Positions 8,340 to 17,440 of a stretch of 34,206 nucleotides of DNA are shown here, piece by piece (the stretch's first letter is position 1; each line of letters starts with the position of its first letter). The translations under genes and the position numbers were made by a program. The DNA comes from an uncultured Granulosicoccaceae bacterium (GTDB lineage Bacteria > Pseudomonadota > Gammaproteobacteria > Granulosicoccales > Granulosicoccaceae). The stretch covers positions 1 to 34,206 of the forward strand of contig CALHOU010000098.1 in assembly GCA_938035945.1 (NCBI GenBank), given 5' to 3'. The notes below the pieces were generated by a model that was not told where the DNA came from, ran no database searches, and worked only from the letters and a program-made list of their open reading frames with translations.

Positions 8340-8611
8340 AAACAACACGCTTTATTAAACCAGTATTAATCGCAGTGTGTTTGATTGGTATGACTGGGTG
8401 CAGCACCAAAGGTCAAACGCTGAGCATGGCTGAAACAAAACCGTGGCATTTGACGAAAGTCAAAGCATGGGAGCGGGGAACATTGTCTCGCGATGATATG
8501 CAACTTGTTACCGATGACATGGATTTGTCCATTGATGATCACATTTATTTTTCAAAAGAGGCGTCAACCGGAGGCAGCGGTATTCAAGGCGGCGGTTGCG
8601 GGTGTAACTAA
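8336..8611 (+). CDS. DUF4266 small lipoprotein with a GGGCGCN tail
   Basis: 91 residues. The leader ends in GMTGC, so Cys22 is the probable lipidated residue. The mature part shows the DUF4266 pattern: AWERGTLSRDDMQL (44-57), DHIYFSKEASTGG (68-80) and the C-terminal GGGCGCN with Cys88 and Cys90. The tail could bind a metal or form a redox-active Cys-Gly-Cys pair; neither is shown. The start overlaps the thioredoxin stop by four bases, and its stop TAA shares the final A with the start of the DUF3570 gene, so the three are tightly coupled. Such Gly-Cys-rich tails can be mistaken for modified-peptide cores, but the lipobox and the conserved body argue for a lipoprotein. Confidence 0.88.
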   Translation: MKTTRFIKPVLIAVCLIGMTGCSTKGQTLSMAETKPWHLTKVKAWERGTLSRDDMQLVTDDMDLSIDDHIYFSKEASTGGSGIQGGGCGCN

Positions 8612-9834
8612 TGAGTAAGTTGACAAGCAAACTTGCCTTGGCCACGCTGTCGCTCGTGTCGGCGAATGTTCAGGCGCAAGATGCTGAGTGGGAGGTGGAT
8701 ACAACTTATCTTTCTTATGTTGAAGCCAATGATCGCGTAGCGGTATCCAAGTCGATGGCGAACTTGAAGCGGACGCAGAATGATAATGTGCTGAGCGTTA
8801 ATCTGGTGCACGATACTATGTCGGGTGCATCCCCCACCGGAGCTGTGCGCAGTAACGACACGGCGGTCACATTTACCGGCGTCTCCGGCGGTAGTGGGTT
8901 CTCCGCCGGCAACAACTCGGATTATTCCACTAGTCTTTTTGAAGATACTCGTATACAGGCAGGTTTTAATATGTCGCGACCCACCAGTCGGCTAGTTACT
9001 ATCGACTATGGCGCTGTTGTTTCGCAGGAGTCCGATTATGATTCTGTTGGTGGCAACGTGGCCTACACGCGCGAACGTGCCGATCGGTTAGTGAGTTTTA
9101 CCACAGGTATTGCCGCCACATTCGACACCATTTATCAAAGCGGGTCGGGTACCACACCTCAACCTTTGGGTGACGTAACCCGCACCCAATCGTTCGGCAA
9201 GGGGCAGCGCAATACGATCGATGCCTTGGTCGGTGGCACGCGTGTGTTGAACAAGCAAACGATTGCGCAATTGACGTTTAACGTTGGATTGTCCAATGGC
9301 TATCATTCAGATCCATACAAAATTATCAGTGCGACGGATGATAGTAATCAGATTGTCGCCAATTTCCATGATAGCCGCCCTGAATCACGTTTACGCACCA
9401 GCCTGTTTGGTAAAGTGGTGCATCAACTCGGGGACACGCCGCACTCGGTACACATGAGCTATCGAATATACCGCGACGATTGGGGTATTAACTCGCACAC
9501 GGCCGATTTTCGTTATCACCGAAAACTGTCAAAGCGCCAATACCTCGAGCCTCATGTTCGGTTCTATAGACAGTTGCAGGCTGATTTCTACTACCGACGT
9601 TTTAAGGTAGATAATGCTTTGAATCCGATCTTGCCCAGTGATGGTTTTGCCAGTTCTGACTACCGACTCGATGCCATGACTAGCGCCACGGTGGGTATGA
9701 AGTACGGTATTTCGCTGAACAAAAAAACCGATTTTAGAATTCGCGCTGAATACCTTGCCCAGTCTTTCGACAACGACGACTACGGTACAAACAATGCGGT
9801 GGTGTTGCAAACGAGTTTGAAATACAAGTTTTAG
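8611..9834 (+). CDS. DUF3570 outer-membrane barrel protein with candidate FMN-attachment motif
   Basis: 407 residues. The Sec leader is probably cut after SANVQA (residue 22). The remainder alternates polar and hydrophobic residues as beta-barrels do and ends in LKYKF, with a terminal Phe like a BAM signal, so I predict an outer-membrane location. The DUF3570 assignment rests on the N-terminal block and on the neighbouring DUF4266, thioredoxin and apbE genes. Near the N-terminus lies DTMSGASPTGA (68-78). D68-x-x-S71-G72-A73-S74 fits the Dxx(S/T)GA(T/S) motif that ApbE flavinylates in RnfG and NqrC, making Ser74 the predicted FMN site. No terminator with a T-run follows; a 7-bp repeat at 9834-9854 may form a hairpin. 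Confidence 0.85.
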   Translation: MSKLTSKLALATLSLVSANVQAQDAEWEVDTTYLSYVEANDRVAVSKSMANLKRTQNDNVLSVNLVHDTMSGASPTGAVRSNDTAVTFTGVSGGSGFSAGNNSDYSTSLFEDTRIQAGFNMSRPTSRLVTIDYGAVVSQESDYDSVGGNVAYTRERADRLVSFTTGIAATFDTIYQSGSGTTPQPLGDVTRTQSFGKGQRNTIDALVGGTRVLNKQTIAQLTFNVGLSNGYHSDPYKIISATDDSNQIVANFHDSRPESRLRTSLFGKVVHQLGDTPHSVHMSYRIYRDDWGINSHTADFRYHRKLSKRQYLEPHVRFYRQLQADFYYRRFKVDNALNPILPSDGFASSDYRLDAMTSATVGMKYGISLNKKTDFRIRAEYLAQSFDNDDYGTNNAVVLQTSLKYKF

Positions 9835-9854
9835 TGTTGTACTGTTCACAACAC
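9834..9854 (+). terminator. Weak hairpin after the DUF3570 gene
   Basis: GTGTTGT and ACAACAC form a 7-bp stem with a 7-base loop, overlapping the last base of the stop codon. There is no T-run after it, so it is at best a weak or factor-dependent terminator. Confidence 0.3.
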
Positions 9855-9922
9855 GAGGTCGTTCAAAATAGTTCTAATTAACCTCGGGAAAATTTTAGCA
9901 AGGTTCTTAACTTACATTAGTA

Positions 9923-10132
9923 ATGAAGCGAGCAATCATAGATTTTCACCAAGATGATGAAATGCATTGGGTGGCAAAATTGGACTGTGGCCACAATCAA
10001 CATGTGCGTCACAACCCTCCTTGGACTAACCGCGCCTGGGTAATTACCGCCGAGGGGCGCAATGGTGCTCTTGGGAAAGTGCTTGATTGTCGAAAGTGCG
10101 ACCAGGGAGCACCCGCCGATTGGAAGAGCTGA
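9923..10132 (+). CDS. DUF3565 small protein
   Basis: 69 residues, cytoplasmic, no leader. The family signature is plain: DFHQDDEMHWVAKLDCGH (7-24), QHVRHNPPWTNRAWV (26-40) and DCRKC (55-59). Cys22, His24, Cys56 and Cys59 could form a zinc site, which is inferred from spacing. Length is normal for the family, whose function is unknown. It is probably monocistronic: 88 bases separate it from the gene before and 211 from the gene after. Confidence 0.9.
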   Translation: MKRAIIDFHQDDEMHWVAKLDCGHNQHVRHNPPWTNRAWVITAEGRNGALGKVLDCRKCDQGAPADWKS

Positions 10133-10343
10133 AACTGCTCCAGATGAGCGGGGTTAGACAACTTTAATCATCTCACTCACCGCGTGCCGCGTCGCCAGAC
10201 GCTTCAGTACCGCGGCGATACACTCCAACCGCATTTTAGTGCGTTTAGGCAGAGATTCGCATTGTAATTCGAAACGACTAAACTGAGGTTAGATTAATCG
10301 TGGCGCTACACCTAACCTGTGCCCTTAACCCAGAGCATTATCA

Positions 10344-11372
10344 ATGTCATCTAACAACCAATATGAGCTTAGCTTCGCTTTTTCAAAAGCGCCTGAAGCT
10401 GGTCAGTTACAAGAAATCCTTCCCGGAGTTGATTGGGTTAGATTGCCTCTTCCATTCGCGCTCGACCATGTGAATTGCTGGTTGCTAAACAGCGCTACTG
10501 AATCCTGTTTGGTGGATACCGGCGTGAACATGCCCGATTCTCTAAACTGCTGGGACAGTGTTTTTAAACAAAGGGCTTTACCACAAAAATTACTGGTCAC
10601 GCATTTTCACCCTGATCACAGCGGGCTCAGTGGGTGGTTTGCCAACCAGGATACACAGGTACTTACCAGCGAAATCGAGTGGCGTGTGGTGACGCAACTT
10701 AACTCGATACAAACGCTGGACTATCAAAATTTCTACGTGAAGTGGTATCAACAACATGGCATACCGGCAGGCTATATAGAAGCGGTGAGTAAAGCAGGTA
10801 ACACCTATAAAAGAATCACTGCACCGCCAGCGGACAACCCACAATTTGTTAAGGCTGGCGATAAGCTTGAGTTAGCTGGTCGTAGCTATACAGTGATGAC
10901 TGGGCAGGGACATGCACCCGATATGATCATGCTCTATTGCGAGGCTGATCAGTTCCTGATTGCTGCTGATCAGATATTACCCTCGATAACGCCCAACGTT
11001 AGTCTAACGCCCAATGTGAGCGACCCCAATCCGCTAGGCAGCTTTTTAGATTGTATTGAGCGATTGCGTGCGCTCCCTAAAGAAACACTTGTGCTGCCAT
11101 CGCACGGATTGCCGTTCAGGGGTTTGCATCAGCGCATCGACTTCCTACAAGAACATCACCGTTTACGTTTAACCGAAATTGAGCAAGCCCTATCGGTAGA
11201 GCGCAATGCAAATGACTTGTTTTCGGTGCTTTTTAAGCGAAAATTGGATAATCAACAAATGTCGTTTGCGTTAGGCGAAACCTTGGCCCATGTTAAATAC
11301 TTGGAACTAGAGTCTCGTGTGGTCGAAACCGTACGTGATGGATTGTCCTTTTTTCGAGCGATTCCAGCCTAA
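10344..11372 (+). CDS. MBL-fold metallohydrolase
   Basis: 342 residues with the metallo-beta-lactamase fold. The metal-binding set is complete: THFHPDHSGL supplies His87, His89, Asp91 and His92, GQGHAPDM supplies His190, AADQILP supplies Asp209, and LPSHGLPFRG supplies His254. The C-terminal 80 residues (from about 262) are helical and resemble the winged-helix tail found in LACTB2-like members. The family hydrolyses thioesters, lactones or phosphoesters; the substrate here cannot be read from sequence. No signal peptide, so cytoplasmic. The start at 10344 has no strong ribosome site. The gene is followed by the carA leader and is likely a separate transcription unit. Confidence 0.88.
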   Translation: MSSNNQYELSFAFSKAPEAGQLQEILPGVDWVRLPLPFALDHVNCWLLNSATESCLVDTGVNMPDSLNCWDSVFKQRALPQKLLVTHFHPDHSGLSGWFANQDTQVLTSEIEWRVVTQLNSIQTLDYQNFYVKWYQQHGIPAGYIEAVSKAGNTYKRITAPPADNPQFVKAGDKLELAGRSYTVMTGQGHAPDMIMLYCEADQFLIAADQILPSITPNVSLTPNVSDPNPLGSFLDCIERLRALPKETLVLPSHGLPFRGLHQRIDFLQEHHRLRLTEIEQALSVERNANDLFSVLFKRKLDNQQMSFALGETLAHVKYLELESRVVETVRDGLSFFRAIPA

Positions 11373-11463
11373 ACAATTCGCTGTTCGTCGCTGTTTTGTC
11401 ACGCTGATTAGGTAGACAGAACAAAGCCGCTCGCAGTAAACTCGCTACCCGTAGTACACATTG

Positions 11464-11522
11464 CGGGAAAAGCGTTTCTAACCGATGCTCTTTTCCCGTA
11501 GTCGTATCCGCTTACGGGAAAA
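11464..11522 (+). promoter_or_regulatory. carA leader with two mutually exclusive hairpins
   Basis: The segment TTTTCCCGTA at 11491-11500 can pair perfectly (10 bp) with TACGGGAAAA at 11513-11522, or through CGGGAAAA at 11464-11471 with 11491-11498. Both cannot form together. The downstream hairpin ends five bases before the carA start at 11528 and includes the only purine-rich stretch that could serve as its ribosome site. No T-run follows, so control of translation fits better than termination. The regulatory role is inferred. Confidence 0.45.
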
Positions 11523-11527
11523 AGCCT

Positions 11528-12646
11528 TTGTTTACACCAGCCATGCTGATACTTTCCGATGGAGCTCGCTTCAACGGCCGCTCTATTGGTGCGCAAGGAC
11601 AAACCACCGGCGAGGTGGTTTTTAATACCGCTATGACGGGTTATCAGGAAATTCTGACCGACCCCTCTTACTCGCGCCAAATTGTCACGCTCACTTACCC
11701 GCATATTGGCAGTACAGGAACCAATGATGAAGATGTGGAATCAACGGCTGTGCATGCGGCCGGGCTAATCATTCGTGACTTACCGAGCGTGCACAGTAAT
11801 TTTCGAGCGAACTCGAGCTTGCCGGATTACTTAAAGGCGAATGGCATTGTTGCCATCAGCGATATCGATACTCGCGCGTTAACGCGGCACTTACGAGAGC
11901 ACGGTGCCCAAGCCGGTTGCATCGTGACCGATGAGCAGACTGAGGATGAAGCGCTTGCCAACGCCAAAGCTTTCCCCGGATTAGCAGGTATGGATTTGGC
12001 AAAAGAAGTGACCTGTGATAAAGCCTATGAGTGGACACAGGGCTCGTGGAGCTTGGCAGGCGATCGCGAAGTCCCAACGCCACAGCATCATATTGTAGCA
12101 ATGGATTTTGGCGTCAAGCAAAACATTCTGCGCATGCTGGTTGATCGCGGTTGCAAAGTCAGCGTGGTTCCGGCAACCACCAGCGCTGATGAAATCAGAG
12201 CGATGTCACCATCGGGTGTATTTCTATCCAATGGTCCTGGCGACCCTGAACCGTGTACCTACGCCATTGAAACCATTCGTGCTTTGCTCAGTGACAAGCT
12301 GCCGATGTTTGGCATTTGTTTAGGTCATCAGTTGTTAGCGCTTGCGTCTGATGCGAAAACCATCAAAATGAAGTTTGGTCATCACGGTGCCAATCACCCC
12401 GTGCTTGATACAGCCACCGGGCGTGTGATGATCTCAAGCCAAAATCATGGCTTTGCGGTAGATGCGGATTCATTAAACGAGAACTTGGCCATCACGCATT
12501 TATCGTTGTTCGATAATTCATTGCAAGGCATTCGTCGACTCGATGTGCCTGCGTTTAGTTTTCAAGGCCATCCCGAAGCGAGTCCTGGCCCGCACGATGT
12601 TGCTGCATTGTTCGACCAGTTCATCGGCATGATGCCCGCTGCGTAA
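11528..12646 (+). CDS. carA: Carbamoyl-phosphate synthase small subunit (glutaminase)
   Basis: 372 residues. CarA releases ammonia from glutamine and channels it to CarB to make carbamoyl phosphate for pyrimidines and arginine. The N-terminal domain (about 1-150) has [19 protein letters not shown], and the class I amidotransferase domain has the nucleophile Cys264 in FGICLGHQ and the His348/Glu350 pair in [11 protein letters not shown]. Length is close to the usual 378-382. The TTG at 11528 gives [12 protein letters not shown], which aligns well with other CarA N-termini; the ATG at 11543 would cut five residues and has no better ribosome site. It is followed by carB after 25 bp and is part of carA-carB-greA. 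The leader hairpin may control its translation. Confidence 0.96.
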   Translation: MFTPAMLILSDGARFNGRSIGAQGQTTGEVVFNTAMTGYQEILTDPSYSRQIVTLTYPHIGSTGTNDEDVESTAVHAAGLIIRDLPSVHSNFRANSSLPDYLKANGIVAISDIDTRALTRHLREHGAQAGCIVTDEQTEDEALANAKAFPGLAGMDLAKEVTCDKAYEWTQGSWSLAGDREVPTPQHHIVAMDFGVKQNILRMLVDRGCKVSVVPATTSADEIRAMSPSGVFLSNGPGDPEPCTYAIETIRALLSDKLPMFGICLGHQLLALASDAKTIKMKFGHHGANHPVLDTATGRVMISSQNHGFAVDADSLNENLAITHLSLFDNSLQGIRRLDVPAFSFQGHPEASPGPHDVAALFDQFIGMMPAA

Positions 12647-12671
12647 CTTAACCCTTAACTGACAACGATCA

Positions 12672-15600
12672 ATGCCAAAACGCAACGACTTAAAAAGCAT
12701 ACTGATCATCGGTGCTGGCCCTATAGTAATAGGTCAGGCCTGTGAGTTTGACTACTCGGGTGCACAAGCATGTAAAGCACTAAGAGAGGAAGGTTTTCGG
12801 GTAATTTTGGTTAACTCGAATCCGGCCACGATCATGACTGACCCAGACATGGCCGATTCAATCTATATTGAACCGATTGACTGGCAGGTGGTAGAGCGCA
12901 TTATTGAACGCGAAAAGCCGGATGCGTTATTGCCAACCATGGGCGGTCAAACGGCATTGAACTGCGCCTTGGATTTAGAGCGCGAAGGCGTGTTGAAAAA
13001 GCACAATGTTGAAATGATCGGTGCCACTCCGGCAGCGATTGATATGGCTGAAGACCGTGATCAGTTCCGCGAAGCCATGACCGATATTGGTTTATCTACA
13101 CCGCGTGCCATGATCGCACACAGTATGAACGATGCAGATAAAGCGGCAGCAGATATAGGCTTCCCGTGCATTATCCGACCTTCATTCACTATGGGTGGTA
13201 GTGGTGGCGGTATAGCCTATAACCCTGAGCAGTTCACCGAGATTTGTACGCGCGGATTAAACCTCTCGCCAACCACGGAAATTTTGATTGAAGAATCAGT
13301 GTTGGGTTGGAAAGAATATGAAATGGAAGTGGTGCGTGATAGCGCTGACAACGTCATTATCATTTGCGCGATTGAAAACCTTGACCCCATGGGTATTCAC
13401 ACAGGTGATTCGATTACGGTCGCGCCAGCACAAACGCTAACCGATAAAGAATACCAATTGATGCGAAATGCATCGATTGATGTGCTGCGAAAGATCGGTG
13501 TTGATACCGGTGGTTCGAATGTGCAGTTTGCGATTAACCCAGCGAACGGTGCGATGATTATTATTGAGATGAATCCGCGCGTGTCACGTTCATCAGCACT
13601 TGCATCAAAAGCCACCGGTTTCCCAATTGCGCGGGTTGCCGCAAAGCTTGCTATTGGCTACACGCTTAACGAATTGCGTAACGAAATCACCGGTGGATTA
13701 ACGCCTGCGTCTTTCGAGCCAAGCATCGATTATGTTGTTACCAAGGTGCCGCGTTTTACGTTTGAAAAATTTCCCAAAGCTGACAGTCAGCTCACCACGC
13801 AAATGAAGTCGGTCGGTGAAGTGATGGCTATTGGCCGAACATTTAAAGAATCCATGCAAAAGGCGTTACGCGGTCTTGAAATTGGCGTCGCCGGTCTTGA
13901 TGAAATCGTACCCGTAAATGTTACCGGTCAGGAACGTACTCAACTTATTGAACGTGAACTGCGTGCGGCCAAAGATCGCAGGCTTTGGTATGTGGCTGAG
14001 GCTTTTCGTGACGGCCAAACCATTGAACAAGTGTTTGATCAATGTCACATCGACCCTTGGTTTTTATCGCAATTGCGAGAAATCGTTTTAGCCGAAGAGA
14101 GTTTGCGCGAACTAGAACTTGCCAGTGTTGATGCCGCAAACATGCTGGCTTTAAAACGCGATGGCATTTCTGATGCGCGCATGGCCATGCTAATGGGTGT
14201 TGCAGAAGATCAGGTGAGGCAACATCGATTGAGCTTAGGCGTTAAACCTGTTTATAAACGAGTTGATTCGTGCGCAGCTGAATTTGCCACTAACACCGCG
14301 TACATGTACTCCACCTATGAACAGGTGTGCGAATCCGAGCCAAGCAATCGCGACAAAATCATGGTGCTCGGTGGCGGTCCTAATCGCATAGGGCAGGGCA
14401 TTGAATTCGACTATTGCTGTGTACATGCAGCACTTGCCTTACGCGATGATGGGTACGAGACCATCATGGTTAACTGCAATCCTGAAACTGTGTCCACCGA
14501 CTACGATACGTCTGATCGACTGTATTTTGAACCGCTTACGCTTGAAGATGTTTTAGCCATTATTGACCTCGAGCAACCCAAAGGCGTGATTGTGCAATAT
14601 GGTGGGCAAACGCCATTAAAATTAGCTGAAGACTTGCAAGCAGCCGGTGCACCGATCATTGGTACGTCGCCAGACTCAATTGACTTGGCTGAAGATCGCG
14701 AACGCTTTGCACAATTGCTTCACGACTTAGAGCTACGACAGCCACCCAACCGAACAGCGCGCACAGAAGCAGAAGCGATCAAGCATGCCGCAGAAATTGG
14801 TTATCCGCTGGTGGTGCGACCCAGTTATGTGCTTGGTGGTCGCGCAATGGAAATTGTGTACCAAGAAGAGCAGTTAGTGCGCTATATCAATGAAGCGGTA
14901 AGCGTGTCGAACGATTCACCCGTGCTGCTTGATCGATTTCTGAACGATGCGGTTGAAGTCGATGTCGACGCAATCTGCGATGGTGAGCAGGTTATGATTG
15001 GCGGCATCATGGAGCATATAGAAGAAGCCGGAATTCATTCTGGTGACTCTGCCTGTTCGTTGCCACCACATTCGTTAAGTGAAGCGCAATGCGCTGCGCT
15101 CAGCGAACAAGTCACGAAAATGGGTAAAGCCTTAAACGTTATTGGCTTGATGAACACGCAATTTGCGATCAAGGGCGACGATGTGTATGTTCTCGAAGTT
15201 AACCCGCGAGCGTCGCGCACCGTGCCATTTGTTTCAAAGGCCACAGGCGTGCAGTTAGCGAAAATTGCTGCACGCTGTATGGCTGGGCAAAGCTTGGCAC
15301 AACAGGGTATAACGTCCATGCCGCGACCGGATTTTTACAGCGTAAAAGAATCCGTATTCCCGTTTGCGAAGTTTCAGGGTGTGGACACTTTGCTTGGCCC
15401 GGAAATGAAATCAACCGGCGAGGTGATGGGCAGTGGTAAAACCTTTGGCGAGGCCTTCTTAAAAGCCACACTTGGTGCATCTGTACGTTTACCGCGCAGC
15501 GGACAAGCTTTTTTGAGTGTTCGTGATCAAGATAAGCCCGGCCTGGTTCAGGTAGCTAAAGATTTACTGGCGGCAGGTTTTACGCTGGTAGGAACTCGGG

Positions 15601-15896
15601 GTACCTGCGATGCTTTGGGTCAAGCCGGGTTGGAATGCCGCGCCGTGAACAAATTAGCCCAAGGCCAGCCGAATATTCTCGATGATATTAAAAATAATGG
15701 CATTAATTTGATCATAAACACGACAGATGGCAGGAATGCCATCTCAGATTCCTACTATATTCGTGAGGAGGCAATAGGACGTAAAATTCCTTATACCACC
15801 ACACTGGCCGGTGCAGCTGCGATATGCTCAGCCTTGGGCGTGCCAGAAGATGGGCCTGTTTATCGTTTAAAAGATATCCATCAGGAGTCAGCATGA
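12672..15896 (+). CDS. carB: Carbamoyl-phosphate synthase large subunit
   Basis: 1074 residues, the normal full length. CarB makes carboxyphosphate, carbamate and then carbamoyl phosphate, using two ATP-grasp halves. The first half opens with [19 protein letters not shown] (about 11-29) and the second with [19 protein letters not shown] (about 565-583), a clear internal duplication. Each half has its own conserved metal/ATP block: [22 protein letters not shown] in the first ([20 protein letters not shown]) and [19 protein letters not shown] in the second. The C-terminal allosteric domain (about 935-1074) is where UMP and ornithine act in relatives. The stop overlaps the greA start (ATGA, 15893-15896), so greA translation is coupled to it. 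Confidence 0.98.
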   Translation: MPKRNDLKSILIIGAGPIVIGQACEFDYSGAQACKALREEGFRVILVNSNPATIMTDPDMADSIYIEPIDWQVVERIIEREKPDALLPTMGGQTALNCALDLEREGVLKKHNVEMIGATPAAIDMAEDRDQFREAMTDIGLSTPRAMIAHSMNDADKAAADIGFPCIIRPSFTMGGSGGGIAYNPEQFTEICTRGLNLSPTTEILIEESVLGWKEYEMEVVRDSADNVIIICAIENLDPMGIHTGDSITVAPAQTLTDKEYQLMRNASIDVLRKIGVDTGGSNVQFAINPANGAMIIIEMNPRVSRSSALASKATGFPIARVAAKLAIGYTLNELRNEITGGLTPASFEPSIDYVVTKVPRFTFEKFPKADSQLTTQMKSVGEVMAIGRTFKESMQKALRGLEIGVAGLDEIVPVNVTGQERTQLIERELRAAKDRRLWYVAEAFRDGQTIEQVFDQCHIDPWFLSQLREIVLAEESLRELELASVDAANMLALKRDGISDARMAMLMGVAEDQVRQHRLSLGVKPVYKRVDSCAAEFATNTAYMYSTYEQVCESEPSNRDKIMVLGGGPNRIGQGIEFDYCCVHAALALRDDGYETIMVNCNPETVSTDYDTSDRLYFEPLTLEDVLAIIDLEQPKGVIVQYGGQTPLKLAEDLQAAGAPIIGTSPDSIDLAEDRERFAQLLHDLELRQPPNRTARTEAEAIKHAAEIGYPLVVRPSYVLGGRAMEIVYQEEQLVRYINEAVSVSNDSPVLLDRFLNDAVEVDVDAICDGEQVMIGGIMEHIEEAGIHSGDSACSLPPHSLSEAQCAALSEQVTKMGKALNVIGLMNTQFAIKGDDVYVLEVNPRASRTVPFVSKATGVQLAKIAARCMAGQSLAQQGITSMPRPDFYSVKESVFPFAKFQGVDTLLGPEMKSTGEVMGSGKTFGEAFLKATLGASVRLPRSGQAFLSVRDQDKPGLVQVAKDLLAAGFTLVGTRGTCDALGQAGLECRAVNKLAQGQPNILDDIKNNGINLIINTTDGRNAISDSYYIREEAIGRKIPYTTTLAGAAAICSALGVPEDGPVYRLKDIHQESA

Positions 15897-16369
15897 GTAA
15901 AGTCCCGCTAACAAAGCGCGGTGAGGACAATTTGCGAGCCGAATTGTCAGATTTAAAATCAAACCGGCGACCAAAAGTCATCGAAGCTATCGCCGAGGCT
16001 CGAGCCCACGGCGATCTGAAAGAGAACGCTGAGTACCACGCGGCACGTGATGAGCAGAGCTTTATAGAAGGTCGCATCAAAGAAATCGAAGGCAAGCTTG
16101 GCAATGCACAGGTAATTGACGTCACGACCATGGAGCCAACGGGTAAGGTCATATTCGGCTCAACCGTGACTTTGATGGACCTCGACTCTGAAGAAGAAAT
16201 CACCTATCAAATCGTGGGTGACGATGAGGCTGACCTAAAGGCTAATCGCATCTCGTTTGGTTCACCTGTAGCCAAAGGTTTAATTGGCAAAATGGAAGGC
16301 GATGAAGTGGGTGTATCCACTCCTAAGGGTGTGATTGAGTACGAAATCCTGAAAGTCGAGTACATTTAA
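15893..16369 (+). CDS. greA: Transcription elongation factor GreA
   Basis: 158 residues, the usual size. GreA enters the secondary channel of RNA polymerase and stimulates cleavage of backtracked RNA. The N-terminal coiled coil carries the acidic tip in [20 protein letters not shown] (about 36-55), and the C-terminal FKBP-like domain ends in [13 protein letters not shown]. The start at 15893 is chosen because AGGAG lies six bases upstream; a reading from 15824 would add 23 unrelated residues inside carB. The overlap with the carB stop makes this the last gene of the carAB operon, and a strong terminator follows at 16392. Confidence 0.97.
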   Translation: MSKVPLTKRGEDNLRAELSDLKSNRRPKVIEAIAEARAHGDLKENAEYHAARDEQSFIEGRIKEIEGKLGNAQVIDVTTMEPTGKVIFGSTVTLMDLDSEEEITYQIVGDDEADLKANRISFGSPVAKGLIGKMEGDEVGVSTPKGVIEYEILKVEYI

Positions 16370-16391
16370 GCCATAACTTCCCATCCTCTTT

Positions 16392-16439
16392 AAGCCTTGC
16401 TGTTGATCAGTCTGAACTGCTATATAGCAAGGCTTTTTT
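16392..16439 (+). terminator. Rho-independent terminator of carA-carB-greA
   Basis: AAGCCTTGCT (16392-16401) pairs with AGCAAGGCTT (16426-16435), and the right arm runs into a T stretch up to 16439. The hairpin lies 22 bases after the greA stop and is the clearest intrinsic terminator in the window. Confidence 0.92.
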
Positions 16440-16670
16440 CGCTAGACCTTTTCCAAATTGTCGGTAATCTTCAGCCGCGCCTCTTGATAGGATAACCACG
16501 TGGAAAACAGATCGCGCATTTGTCGATGGGCATCGAATTTCCTGACCGAATTGTAGCCACCAGTTCTCGAAATATTCATATGGATATGGCACAATGGTGT
16601 AAAGAAATTGACACGCAGTGCGTAATTTTTTGCAAAGTCAATCAAAACAGCATTTTACTCAGGGATTTTC

Positions 16671-17285
16671 ATGAGCCAGATCAACTTTCAACCTGCCCGG
16701 CAATCAACTAAACGCCGGCAACTCAAGCGCCGACAATTTTTGCGTCAATCGCTTAAAACTGTGGCCGTAGTGGGTGCTGCCGCGACCGCTTCGAACACAT
16801 TTGCCTCCGCTCTAACGGCCCCAATCTACGCTCCAGATCGAAAACTGCGCCTTATCAATGCCCACACCTGGGAAAAACTCGACCTTGTGTATTGGTCAGC
16901 CGGTGAGTATATCGACGAAAGTCTAGATCAGATCAACCACCTGATGCGTGACCATCGTGCTAATGAAAGTATCGCTATGGATGTGAATCTGTTGGACGAT
17001 CTGCACAAGCTCTACGCCTTATTGGAAACTAAAGAGCGTGTACACATTTTGTCTGGTTACCGCACACAAGCCACCAACGCAAAGCTTCGAACCCGCTCCA
17101 ACGGCGTCGCTAAATACAGCTTGCATATGGAAGGTCGTGCGCTTGATATTAGCGTTCCTGGCCGAAACGCAAAGAACGTTCAACAAGCTGCGATCAGCCT
17201 GCAATCAGGTGGCGTCGGCTATTACGGCTCCAGTGGTTTTGTGCACATCGACACAGGAAATATCAGACACTGGAACGGGTCTTAA
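16671..17285 (+). CDS. mepK: MepK/YcbK-type murein endopeptidase (M15A, DUF882), Tat-exported
   Basis: 204 residues. The N-terminus holds a twin-arginine leader, RRQFLRQSLK (20-29) followed by an Ala-rich hydrophobic stretch and a likely cut near TFASA (43-47). The mature domain is of the DUF882/peptidase M15A type. Zinc ligands are visible as His152 and Asp159 in LHMEGRALDI and His192 in GFVHIDTG, and SGYRTQATN (128-136) is the conserved preceding block. E. coli MepK cuts cross-links in peptidoglycan during growth, and the same role in the periplasm is likely. AGGGA precedes the ATG. It stands alone: about 230 bases without a recognisable gene lie upstream after the greA terminator. Confidence 0.9.
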   Translation: MSQINFQPARQSTKRRQLKRRQFLRQSLKTVAVVGAAATASNTFASALTAPIYAPDRKLRLINAHTWEKLDLVYWSAGEYIDESLDQINHLMRDHRANESIAMDVNLLDDLHKLYALLETKERVHILSGYRTQATNAKLRTRSNGVAKYSLHMEGRALDISVPGRNAKNVQQAAISLQSGGVGYYGSSGFVHIDTGNIRHWNGS

Positions 17286-17440
17286 GCGCGTTTTAACCAA
17301 GATACAACCTAGCCGACATTTCAGGTTCGGCTTCTGTGATTGGCGTCCCACCACAAACTTCCCCAATACGATGAAATACATCCATCGCGGCAAACCGTTA
17401 AAAAACGGCACCGCCAATGGAAGCAGTTGGGGAAAAAAGC

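Noticed and set aside
8594..8611. Reading the GGGCGCN tail as a core peptide of a modified natural product
   Set aside because: The protein has a lipobox and a conserved DUF4266 body, and no maturase or peptidase-transporter gene lies nearby.
15712..16203. 163-codon open frame on the minus strand over the carB-greA junction
   Set aside because: It lies antisense to two well-recognised genes, is Ser/Arg-rich as shadows often are, and has no family resemblance.
17311..17332. 6-bp hairpin after mepK
   Set aside because: The stem is short, the loop is 10 bases and no T-run follows, so I do not call a terminator.
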